From an uncultured Methylococcaceae bacterium (GTDB taxonomy: Bacteria; Pseudomonadota; Gammaproteobacteria; Methylococcales; Methylomonadaceae), in the NCBI GenBank assembly GCA_903939355.1, contig CAJAHC010000513.1, positions 1-19,940 of the forward strand: a DNA stretch of 19,940 nt, in the 5' to 3' direction. Position numbers and translations under genes: made by a program. A model generated the notes under the pieces. That model was not told the origin of the DNA and did not search any database. It was given only the letters and a program-made list of their open reading frames with translations. The stretch's first letter is position 1. The number at the start of each line of letters is the position of its first letter. Positions 1 through 7,344 of this stretch are shown piece by piece.

Positions 1-177
1 CTGTATTAAATTTTTTGACACTTTTTGTAGTATTTTTTGATAGATGGCTTCATTTTTTACCCTAAGTAGCCAAGCTAGATAACGTTATTTGTTTTTTATA
101 AGCAATTAACTTTTTTTTTAGGAAAAAAATTTCCTTCCGTATTTTAATTAGTAAAGTTTGATTTTGTGGAATTTCAT

Positions 178-1785
178 ATGACCAATATCGATTTAAGCAT
201 AGAGCAAGTTTATGGCCCTCGTCCCCATCTTAATCACAAGGTGGGACTGATAGAACGCATTATTTTTGTTGGTTTGCTCGTTGCAGGGCTATTGTTTGCG
301 GGCTTTAATTTGGTAAGCGACATTACTGTGTCAGGTGACATAGCTATTACTTGGCTACCCTATATATTACTGGGCATAGCTCTTTTGATTGCTCTTGGGT
401 TTGAATTTGTTAATGGATTTCATGACACGGCAAATGCAGTAGCAACAGTTATATATACGCATTCACTCCCCGCTCATATCGCAGTGCTATGGTCCGGATT
501 CTTTAATTTCTTGGGCGTTTTATTTTCGAGTGGGACAGTTGCGTTCGGTATTATATCTTTACTTCCAGTAGAGTTAGTTTTACAAGTAGGTTCTAATGCC
601 GGGTTTGCAATGGTATTTGCTCTGCTTATAGCCGCTATTATGTGGAATTTAGGTACCTGGTTATTAGGCTTGCCAGCATCTTCATCACATACTCTAATTG
701 GTTCTATTATTGGTGTAGGTGTCGCTAATGCTTTGATGCACGGCCGTGATGGTACGGGCGGCGTCGACTGGGCTCAGGCGACTAAAGTTGGCTATTCATT
801 ATTATTTTCGCCAATAATCGGATTTTGTTGTGCAGGATTGTTATTGCTGGCTTTGCGGTTTTTTGTCAAAACCCCTGATTTATATCAGGAACCCAAGGGC
901 AATAAGCCGCCATCTTTTTGGATAAGGGCTTTATTGATTTTGACTTGTACAGGCGTATCTTTTGCTCATGGATCAAATGATGGTCAAAAAGGGATGGGTC
1001 TAATTATGCTTATTTTAGTGGGTACTGTGCCGACAGCCTATGCATTAAACCGTGCGATGTCAGTCGATCGTATGGCGCCGTTTATAGCAATTTCTCATGT
1101 TACTGAAGAATCTTTAGTAAAAACCATCACGATAAATAGTACGAGTCAGCCTTCATTGATATTAGCTGACTATTTACGAACAAAAGACTTTCAGCCCCAA
1201 GTTATATCTGGACTTGCTGAGATGATTGGTGATATTGGCGAACAAGTTAAAAAATATGGTAGTTTAGCTAATGTACCAATGGCAGCCGTTGCCAATGTTC
1301 GTAATGACATGTATTTAACTTCTGAGGTTATTAGCCTTTTAGAAAAAAATAAGGTGGTCAATTTTGACATTGAAACCAATACTAATCTTAAGGTCTTCAA
1401 AAAAGACATTGATGACTCGACTAAGTACATTCCACTATGGGTTAAAGTAATTGTAGCCATCGCATTAGGCTTAGGAACTATGGTGGGATGGAAGCGCATT
1501 GTAGTGACGGTTGGTGAGAAAATTGGTAAAACCCATTTGACTTATGCACAAGGTGCTTCAGCAGAATTGGTAGCCATGGCGACTATCGGAGCTGCCGATA
1601 TGTTTGGTCTTCCAGTTTCCACAACTCAGGTGCTGTCATCAGGTGTTGCTGGGGCTATGACCGCTAACAAATCTGGATTACAGTGGAGAACTATTCGTGG
1701 TCTGGCTATGGCTTGGGTTTTAACACTACCGGTCGCAATGCTTCTTTCGGGGTCTTTATATTGGTTATTTACCAAGATTTTTTAA
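178..1785 (+). CDS. pit: PiT-family inorganic phosphate transporter
   Basis: This inner-membrane protein of 535 residues should import inorganic phosphate by cation symport. It shows the duplicated PiT signature: FVNGFHDTANAVA at about residues 77-89 and SFAHGSNDGQKGMG at about 261-274, each followed by a serine-rich partner motif (LPASSSHTLIGS, 165-176; GLPVSTTQVLSSG, 477-489). Hydrophobic segments fill both halves. A hydrophilic stretch at about 290-420 between the halves fits the central cytoplasmic loop of PitA-type proteins. A GTG lies in frame at 166, but I prefer the ATG at 178 because GTGGA just upstream can act as a weak ribosome site. The gene stands alone; the next genes are leftward. 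No regulator such as phoU is beside it. Family assignment is firm; whether it carries free or metal-bound phosphate cannot be read here. Confidence 0.93.
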   Translation: MTNIDLSIEQVYGPRPHLNHKVGLIERIIFVGLLVAGLLFAGFNLVSDITVSGDIAITWLPYILLGIALLIALGFEFVNGFHDTANAVATVIYTHSLPAHIAVLWSGFFNFLGVLFSSGTVAFGIISLLPVELVLQVGSNAGFAMVFALLIAAIMWNLGTWLLGLPASSSHTLIGSIIGVGVANALMHGRDGTGGVDWAQATKVGYSLLFSPIIGFCCAGLLLLALRFFVKTPDLYQEPKGNKPPSFWIRALLILTCTGVSFAHGSNDGQKGMGLIMLILVGTVPTAYALNRAMSVDRMAPFIAISHVTEESLVKTITINSTSQPSLILADYLRTKDFQPQVISGLAEMIGDIGEQVKKYGSLANVPMAAVANVRNDMYLTSEVISLLEKNKVVNFDIETNTNLKVFKKDIDDSTKYIPLWVKVIVAIALGLGTMVGWKRIVVTVGEKIGKTHLTYAQGASAELVAMATIGAADMFGLPVSTTQVLSSGVAGAMTANKSGLQWRTIRGLAMAWVLTLPVAMLLSGSLYWLFTKIF

Positions 1786-1953
1786 ATTTCGGTAAAAAGA
1801 TCATATAAGTGTCAACTAGCGTTAGAAATTTCAGCTAATTTACGTGCTACCTTTCTTATTTATTTAATAGGCTATGCCAAAATACATAGATTATGTGTTG
1901 AATAGCCACTGATTTCTTTATAGGAGTAAATTAGCGGTGTTTTGACTGAGTTA

Positions 1954-2280
1954 CTATGGATTGCATTTATACGCTTTCGCACTAACACTGCCGCTGTAGT
2001 CGGTGGCTGTGTATGATTGCTCCCAGACTAGGTGGGTTGCACCCAGTTTGGCCGCATGGCCCAGAGCGTTAATTTTGGCTTGTTTTATCCAGTCTTCATT
2101 ATGTCCATATCCTGATTTCCCTAGAACTTTTTGTAGATAATGACATTTTTGCATAGCTAACTCTTGTGCTTCTTGAGGTTGTGCTAAAGCGACCATGGGT
2201 GAGATTAACAAAACAAAAGAAGCAACAAAAATAAGGGCTTGAGAGAGGTTAATTACTTCAATATTAGTGTATCGAGCCAT
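1954..2280 (-). CDS. small exported protein, DUF4156-like
   Basis: This is a 108-residue protein with an N-terminal hydrophobic segment at about residues 12-33 ending in an ALA-Q cleavage-like site, so it is probably exported to the periplasm. The mature part is about 75 residues and has two cysteines, one near its start (QKCHYL) and one at the end (AYKCNP), that could form a disulfide. The pattern Cys, then GYGHNEDWIKQAKINALGHA, then GATHLVW, then AKAYKC resembles small envelope proteins of the DUF4156 type, whose function is unknown. It does not have a lipobox cysteine at the cleavage point. It lies downstream of the leftward channel-like gene with a 142-nt gap, so co-transcription is possible but not shown. 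I have moderate confidence that it is a real gene and low confidence in the family name. Confidence 0.7.
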   Translation of the reverse strand: MARYTNIEVINLSQALIFVASFVLLISPMVALAQPQEAQELAMQKCHYLQKVLGKSGYGHNEDWIKQAKINALGHAAKLGATHLVWEQSYTATDYSGSVSAKAYKCNP

Positions 2281-2422
2281 GTATTTTTACAAAGGGACCA
2301 ATATAAAAGCACGAAATTAGTTCAATTATACTTTTGCAGCTTAAATTAAACTATGCAATAGTGAATTTTTAATGAAAAGATATCCACAGTTGAGATTGCA
2401 ATTCATTGTTAGTCCGAATTTA

Positions 2423-3532
2423 CTAGGCTGATCCAAGTATTGGAATAAAAATATTAATTAAGGTAAAGCTAATTAAAATAATAAAAAAAGATACTCTATC
2501 TAGCAAGCGAGATAGGTGAGCTTCGCCCCGAATGTCAAAAAAATAGAGTGAAATAGTCGACGCGACCAGCGTCAAAAAAATACTGATCATGCCGACGTTA
2601 TTGACAATATCAAGTAATGATAAGCTACCATTGTCGGCAACAAATGAAACTGATAATAGGGAGTTTGCAACGGCTCCAAAAAAACCTCCCACGCCTAAGC
2701 CAAATCTCGGATCTACATCGGTTGGTTTAATAAAGAAAACCAATAGTGAGATTGAAACGGCTGCAAATAAGCCAATAAAAATTTTGAAATAAATGCCTAG
2801 GCCATCACGGGTAACTGCTACACCATAAAGATGCTGCGAAAAAGTAGCATGGTTATTTTTAGTGAGGCGTGGATCACCAAAGTTGGTTTTATAGGTATGC
2901 GGTTTCATTATCAGGCTATGGTTAGTGACCATAAATCCTGGCATTTTGACCCGTGAACTAATATTTGAATTAGCAATGTCTGGAATATATTCCAAACTTT
3001 TCCAAGGTAAATCACCATCTTCAATAACAATTGTTAGGATGTGATCATCTACTGGAAAACGTAAAGAATCGAAATACTTAGTGATCTGTGCCTTGATGAG
3101 ATATTTTACATAGTGTTCACCATTGATATGAGATTCACTAATTTTTTGTTTAGAGATTACTTCACCCTCGATGATATCGAAGGTTTCTCCAGGATTAATG
3201 GTATCGTCATTCCATTTAAACCAAAGGTAAAATACCGGACTCCAGGTATTATCAGATATAGATATAGAGGCAATATGATCTAGGTAAATTCCGACGTGAA
3301 CTTTTTTGGGATTACTCCCGGCGGGCAACGATAATTCTGGGTTTGTGCGGCCTGCTTCAATGCTGGTAGCACTCATTCGTGCAACATGTCTGGCAGCACT
3401 GGTTTTTTTTAGCTCATCGACTTTGATTAGGCTGAATGTGCCCATTACAACGAAAAACGAGATAAGTAGAATGGACCAAGAAATAATGAACCTGCGTCCA
3501 GATGCAGTTATGTTGGGATTTATCAATGTCAT
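2423..3532 (-). CDS. pentameric ligand-gated ion channel-like membrane protein
   Basis: This 369-residue protein has the layout of a prokaryotic Cys-loop-type channel subunit. One N-terminal helix (about 14-36) is followed by a beta-rich extracytoplasmic domain (about 75-240) and four helices at the C-terminus: M1 about 248-268, M2 275-298, M3 305-331, M4 345-366. Family hallmarks are YLWFKWND (102-109), matching the WxxW-type strand of GLIC-like channels, and RFPVDDHILTI (158-168), matching the FPxD core of the Cys-loop. The protein has no cysteine at all, as expected for bacterial members, which lack the loop disulfide. The extra N-terminal helix looks uncleaved and is followed by a charged linker. 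M2 is glycine and alanine rich (GLGVGGFFGAVANSLL), unlike a typical GLIC pore. The gene is divergent from cheR and shares its upstream region. Ligand and ion are unknown; it might be a non-conducting relative. Confidence 0.68.
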   Translation of the reverse strand: MTLINPNITASGRRFIISWSILLISFFVVMGTFSLIKVDELKKTSAARHVARMSATSIEAGRTNPELSLPAGSNPKKVHVGIYLDHIASISISDNTWSPVFYLWFKWNDDTINPGETFDIIEGEVISKQKISESHINGEHYVKYLIKAQITKYFDSLRFPVDDHILTIVIEDGDLPWKSLEYIPDIANSNISSRVKMPGFMVTNHSLIMKPHTYKTNFGDPRLTKNNHATFSQHLYGVAVTRDGLGIYFKIFIGLFAAVSISLLVFFIKPTDVDPRFGLGVGGFFGAVANSLLSVSFVADNGSLSLLDIVNNVGMISIFLTLVASTISLYFFDIRGEAHLSRLLDRVSFFIILISFTLINIFIPILGSA

Positions 3533-3632
3533 AATTGAAGTACTGATTTTATTTTAACAGTTATCAAACTATCAAATTATCAAAAAAATAGCTAATGATT
3601 TTTTGTATTCAAAAGTAGAGGCTAATTCTTTG

Positions 3633-3658
3633 GGTGATATTGAATGTAGAGTATCACC
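3633..3658. repeat. 7-bp inverted repeat upstream of cheR
   Basis: GGTGATA at 3633-3639 is repeated inverted as TATCACC at 3652-3658, with a 12-nt spacer. The right arm overlaps the first of two 14-bp direct repeats around the cheR promoter, so this could be part of an operator. No T-run follows, which argues against a terminator. Confidence 0.4.
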
Positions 3659-3720
3659 TTCGGATTGTCTTGTTTAGTAATCCTGTTTATACTGAAGTTT
3701 TGTAAAATCACCTTCAGATT
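3653..3720. promoter_or_regulatory. pair of 14-bp direct repeats flanking the cheR promoter
   Basis: ATCACCTTCGGATT at 3653-3666 and ATCACCTTCAGATT at 3707-3720 differ at one base and start 54 bp apart, about five helical turns. The first ends in the -35 hexamer and the second lies just after the predicted transcription start. This arrangement suits a repressor that binds both sites. The regulator is not identifiable here. Confidence 0.45.
3665..3693 (+). promoter_or_regulatory. sigma70-type promoter for cheR
   Basis: A -35 element TTGTCT (3665-3670) and a -10 element TATACT (3688-3693) are separated by exactly 17 nt. Four of six and five of six positions match consensus. Transcription would start near 3700, leaving a leader of about 75 nt before the cheR ATG. 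This is the best promoter match I see upstream of the chemosensory block. Confidence 0.55.
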
Positions 3721-3774
3721 TTCATTATCAATTTAGGCCCCTTAACAGTTGAATTTAGAAATACGTAAAATGGA

Positions 3775-4608
3775 ATGATGTGGCATCAAAATATATTGGG
3801 GGTTAGTGTGTTAGAGGATGAAGCTTATCAGCGAATACTGAATTGGCTTTATGATCGATGCGGCATGAGTTACCCAGAAAATAAAAAAAACTTGTTAATT
3901 CAGCATATGCAAAGAGTTCGTAAGTCTTTTAATATACCCTCACTGGCTACCATGGCAGATAAGTTGGAGTTAAATTGTAATCATGACTTGCAACTTGCAG
4001 TCGTGCATGCGGCAACTACAAATCATACTTATTTTTTTCGCGAACCATTGGTGCTAGAGTATTTCAAAAATACGATTTTACCCGCGCTCCCAGAAAAAGG
4101 TGTGCGAATATGGAGTGCTGCCGCATCTTCAGGGGATGAAGCATTCACTTTGGCCATTATAGCCGCTGAAGTACGTGGTTATTTTTGGGCGAAACAAAAT
4201 CTTGAGATTTTAGGTACTGATATCAGTCAAGTTGTCATTGCGGCTGCACAAACAGGTGTCTATTCTGAGGCACAGGTTGACAAAATGCCGAAAGAATTCT
4301 TGGAGCGATATTTTGTAACTTTTGGTAAGGGACACTTTCGTGTTCAAGATGATTTAAGACATGTTTGTAAATTTCATACCTTCAATTTAAAGTCTGAAGA
4401 CTATTTTTTCCCCAAACTTTTCCATGTCGTATTTTGTCGAAATGTGCTTTATTATTTTGATCGTGCTCACCAGCAACATGTCGTTGATGCTATCTATAAA
4501 GTTACTGAACCTGGGGGTTATTTGGTGACTTGTGTGACCATGTCAGTACGCGATTTGGATTCACGTTGGATCCATGTTGAAAATGGCATTTATCAGAAGG
4601 CAACTTAG
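3775..4608 (+). CDS. cheR: CheR chemoreceptor glutamate methyltransferase
   Basis: This 277-residue cytoplasmic enzyme should transfer methyl groups from S-adenosylmethionine to receptor glutamates, setting adaptation in opposition to CheB. The N-terminal helical domain (about 15-90) ends in TNHTYFFRE (82-90), the CheR signature. The Rossmann-type domain has RIWSAAASSGDEAF (111-124) as the AdoMet loop, LGTDIS (146-151) and VFCRNVLYYFD (219-229). Two oddities stand out: the usual Cys-Ser-Thr-Gly-Glu-Glu core reads Ala-Ser-Ser-Gly-Asp-Glu, and the C-terminal segment where a GxSE motif is usual reads GGYLVTCVTMSV. Both are tolerable but show divergence. Two ATGs occur in tandem at 3775 and 3778 with only TGGA just before, so the exact start is uncertain. 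The stop overlaps the cheB GTG by one base. It is the first gene of the rightward block. Confidence 0.93.
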   Translation: MMWHQNILGVSVLEDEAYQRILNWLYDRCGMSYPENKKNLLIQHMQRVRKSFNIPSLATMADKLELNCNHDLQLAVVHAATTNHTYFFREPLVLEYFKNTILPALPEKGVRIWSAAASSGDEAFTLAIIAAEVRGYFWAKQNLEILGTDISQVVIAAAQTGVYSEAQVDKMPKEFLERYFVTFGKGHFRVQDDLRHVCKFHTFNLKSEDYFFPKLFHVVFCRNVLYYFDRAHQQHVVDAIYKVTEPGGYLVTCVTMSVRDLDSRWIHVENGIYQKAT

Positions 4609-5582
4609 TGAACATGTTTAAAAAACCTATTCGTGTTGTCGTCATTGATAGCTCAGTTGAGGGTAGGCGTCATTTGGTTGAAGGTCTACAGAAAGATGCG
4701 CAGATTCAAGTGGTAGGTATGGCGGCCAATTTCTATAATGCACGTGATTTGATTGATGAATTACAACCGGATGTTATTACACTAGACGCGGAAATACCGC
4801 GCATGAATCGTATTACTTTTCTAAAACGCTTCATGCCGATACCCAAAGTGATTATTAATTCACTTAGTCTGCAAGGACTAGCTGAAATGGATAGAGATAT
4901 AATCAGTCGAATTAAAATAGCCGCTAATGTACAAACTATTAAACAGGATCGTAGTGAGTTTTGTGATGTTGAAGCCGCTAAGCCACCTGATAAAATGAGC
5001 GATAAATTGATAGCGATTGGCGCATCTACTGGGGGCGTAGATGCTTTATGCAGAATTTTACCTACATTTCCTGTTCATTGTCCGGGTATTGTTATTGTCC
5101 AACACATGCCGATTGGTTTCACTAGTTCATTAGCAGACCGTTTAAATGGCCTAAGTAAAATGTTTGTAAAGGAGGCTGAGGATGGTGATATTGTGTTGCC
5201 AGGAAGAGTTTACTTGGCCCCTGGTGGCCTTCGCCATATGACGATTGTTCGTTTTGGTAATCAATATAAGATTAAATTAACTAAAGGCAGTCCTGTTAAT
5301 CATAGCTGTCCTTCAGTAGATGTATTGTTCTCATCAGTGGCGTTACATGTGGGTGCGAATGCATCAGCTGCAATTCTGACGGGTATGGGTAAAGACGGAG
5401 CTAAGGGTTTGTTGGATATTCGAAGGGCTGGCGGCGCCACGGTGGCCCAGGATGAAGCGACTTCTGTGGTTTTTGGCATGCCACATATGGCTAACAAATT
5501 GGGTGGAGCTAAATGTATTGCAGCACTGGACACTATTCCATCAATACTTTTTCGTAGTCATGTTAAGTCGTTGGAAAAGTAA
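4608..5582 (+). CDS. cheB: CheB-type receptor methylesterase with degenerate receiver domain
   Basis: This 324-residue protein should hydrolyse receptor glutamyl methyl esters. The receiver domain (about 8-112) keeps Asp60 in ITLDAEIPRM and a possible Lys112. The acidic pair after the first strand, normally DD, is Asp14-Ser15, and the segment around residues 79-112 is poorly conserved. The linker is short (about 113-132). The esterase domain (133-310) keeps the whole triad: Ser140 in GASTGG, His166 in VQHMP and Asp263 in GMGKDGA. The GTG start at 4608 is preferred over the ATG at 4614 because AGAAGG (4595-4600) sits 7 nt before it. The GTG also overlaps the cheR stop, so the two are translationally coupled. 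Esterase activity is likely. Phosphorylation by a CheA is doubtful but not excluded, since Asp60 remains. Confidence 0.92.
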   Translation: MNMFKKPIRVVVIDSSVEGRRHLVEGLQKDAQIQVVGMAANFYNARDLIDELQPDVITLDAEIPRMNRITFLKRFMPIPKVIINSLSLQGLAEMDRDIISRIKIAANVQTIKQDRSEFCDVEAAKPPDKMSDKLIAIGASTGGVDALCRILPTFPVHCPGIVIVQHMPIGFTSSLADRLNGLSKMFVKEAEDGDIVLPGRVYLAPGGLRHMTIVRFGNQYKIKLTKGSPVNHSCPSVDVLFSSVALHVGANASAAILTGMGKDGAKGLLDIRRAGGATVAQDEATSVVFGMPHMANKLGGAKCIAALDTIPSILFRSHVKSLEK

Positions 5583-5667
5583 AATTAGTTTATTTTCAGA
5601 TGGCAAGATGAGTTTTAATTTCAAGCATAGCAGATAAAGCCTCTATTTCTTTGAAAGAGTCACAAAG

Positions 5668-5691
5668 GCAGACATTTACGTAAATGTCTGC
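5668..5691. repeat. perfect 24-bp palindrome between cheB and the CheW-like gene
   Basis: The arms GCAGACATTTAC and GTAAATGTCTGC are exact reverse complements with no spacer. In RNA this could fold as a 10-bp stem with an ACGU loop, but no T-run follows, so it is not a standard intrinsic terminator. It lies 86 nt after cheB and 162 nt before the next start, in an otherwise plain AT-rich gap of 270 nt. A dimeric regulator site, a REP-like repeat unit or an RNA-processing hairpin are all possible. Confidence 0.6.
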
Positions 5692-5852
5692 TCCAGCACA
5701 CATCCTAGATCCTCAAGCACCACTATTATTTGTATTTAATTGTGGTAATTATTGAATCAATTAGTTTAATGTGAAAATTAATATATGTTAATATCAAGGT
5801 AATATTTTAAATATATACTTAGTCATTCATTGTGCCTATTTGTGGGGAGAAT

Positions 5853-7295
5853 ATGCTTTCAATTAAAGTTGGCTCTGTCTTTTGCGCTTTACCGAGCGAA
5901 GCCATTCAGATCATTGACTATGTGACACCAATTACAGTCATCCCATTTGTGCATTCTCCAATTGAAGGATTGACTAATTTTAACGGCATGCCCGTAATTC
6001 AAATTGATGTTGCTAGCGCCATCGGCAATGATCGACAAGAACAGACCGGTTACAAAAGAATAATTGTTAATTATGCTGAATCCAGTTACGCATTACGGGT
6101 AGATGATGTTGTCAATTTAGCTAAAAATGAATCTTCCTCAGTCACTGATAAAAGTCAGCATTCAGTCCGTTCTTTATCGCTAAAAGAACTGATCACTTTT
6201 ACTAAGAAAAAGAAAAAACTGACAGTAAGTCCTCAAAAAATTGACAAAATCGGAAGTTCCTCAGCACAATCGGCAATCCTTGTTTTATTAGTGGCTTCTG
6301 GCGAGAGAACGGTCGCATTTCTCACGCATACCATCGATCATCTGCAAAAGATAGAATCCCTGCAGGCACTTAGCGAGCAAAGCTCACAGGGTGATTTTCT
6401 TATTAAAGTAAAGGATCATTTATTGCCGACTTACTTTTTAGGCCAATTACTAGGCCAAGAAGAGGTGGAAAATGAGTCTATCGCAATTATTTTTAAGGGC
6501 GAACACGCCATGTGGGCCTTATGCGTGCAGCAAGTACTTAAGATGGAGTACGTCGACAAGGTCTATTCCTCCGGGACAGATGCGCGAGGTTTATGGTACG
6601 TGACGCAAACGGGTGAAATTCGTGAGCTGATGGATGCGAATAATTTACCCGGGCTCCATACAGCAACTTTTTCGCCACGATTATGGTACGTAACACCAAA
6701 TGGACAAATTCAAGAATTGGTTGATGCCAACCAACTCTTGGGCAGCACAAACGACTCGCTAGATATCACTATTACAACTCCCGAAGAAACATCATTTACT
6801 TTACAGAACACTGATCAATTAACCATCGATGGCTTGCGTATCTATTGTGGTACGAGTAGTTATTTATTGCCTTTGACGATGGCTACACGTGCTGATAAAG
6901 ATTGGGATCAGGCGACGATGACACTTTCACGTTTCGGCGAAAGGGATGGATCCAGGAAAAGGGATCGAATCCCCTGTATTGATGGGAATGCTTTGTTATT
7001 TGGCAAGCCTGGGCAAACTATTGAGCGGACAGTGCGGGTTAATTTATCCTTGGGAGGTGAAATATTGCTGGGTATTGATAGAGCTGTATTATCTCAATCA
7101 TTATCTACAGCAGCTAGTTGGATTAAAGTTGATTTGCCTTATCCTGCGACACAATTTTTTGATGCAGCTCATTACGATGATGAAACAGGGCAATGGATAC
7201 TTCGGTTTTTAGATACGATCAAATTTTCAGATTTACCCTGGATAATTAAAAAATCAGTTGTGAAGGCCATTATTGGCTGGTTTGATCGTGATTGA
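5853..7295 (+). CDS. large CheW-like coupling protein with several CheW lobes
   Basis: This 480-residue protein is about three times the length of a normal CheW. Residues 1-90 resemble a CheW N-terminal half (FCALPSEAIQIIDYV; IEGLTNFNGMPVIQIDV). Residues 139-200 resemble a CheW second lobe (ILVLLVASGERTVAFLTH; YFLGQLLG). Residues 208-300 form another lobe with a duplicated element: LWYVTQTGEIRELMDANNL (247-265) and LWYVTPNGQIQELVDANQL (277-295). Residues 326-345 start a further lobe (DGLRIYCGTSSYLLPL). Residues 114-123 are lysine rich and look like a linker. An in-frame GTG exists at 5832, but the ATG at 5853 follows GGGGAG (5844-5849) and matches where CheW domains begin. Position between cheB and a receptor supports a scaffold linking receptors to a CheA that is not encoded here. 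The CheW relation is from pattern, not alignment. Confidence 0.7.
   Translation: MLSIKVGSVFCALPSEAIQIIDYVTPITVIPFVHSPIEGLTNFNGMPVIQIDVASAIGNDRQEQTGYKRIIVNYAESSYALRVDDVVNLAKNESSSVTDKSQHSVRSLSLKELITFTKKKKKLTVSPQKIDKIGSSSAQSAILVLLVASGERTVAFLTHTIDHLQKIESLQALSEQSSQGDFLIKVKDHLLPTYFLGQLLGQEEVENESIAIIFKGEHAMWALCVQQVLKMEYVDKVYSSGTDARGLWYVTQTGEIRELMDANNLPGLHTATFSPRLWYVTPNGQIQELVDANQLLGSTNDSLDITITTPEETSFTLQNTDQLTIDGLRIYCGTSSYLLPLTMATRADKDWDQATMTLSRFGERDGSRKRDRIPCIDGNALLFGKPGQTIERTVRVNLSLGGEILLGIDRAVLSQSLSTAASWIKVDLPYPATQFFDAAHYDDETGQWILRFLDTIKFSDLPWIIKKSVVKAIIGWFDRD
6591..6737 (+). repeat. 90-nt in-frame tandem duplication inside the CheW-like gene
   Basis: The units begin at 6591 and 6681, each with TTATGGTACGT, and encode two related 19-residue elements 30 residues apart (247-265 and 277-295). 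Protein identity is 12 of 19 positions. The DNA has diverged at many third positions, so this is an old duplication rather than an assembly artefact. Confidence 0.75.
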
Positions 7296-7344
7296 GACGA
7301 TTTAAATATATTTTGTATACGTAAAGTTTAAGTGAGAAATTAAT

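Noticed and set aside
1..165. TTGACA at 15-20 and a CTGTATTAAATTTTTTGACA stretch as promoter or Pho box of the phosphate transporter
   Set aside because: No convincing -10 lies at 16-18 nt (only TTGATA or TGATAG), and the match to the CTGTCAT repeat pattern of a Pho box is too weak.
1191..1499. 102-residue antisense ORF inside the phosphate transporter gene
   Set aside because: It lies fully within a well-supported gene on the other strand, and its sequence reads as an out-of-frame shadow.
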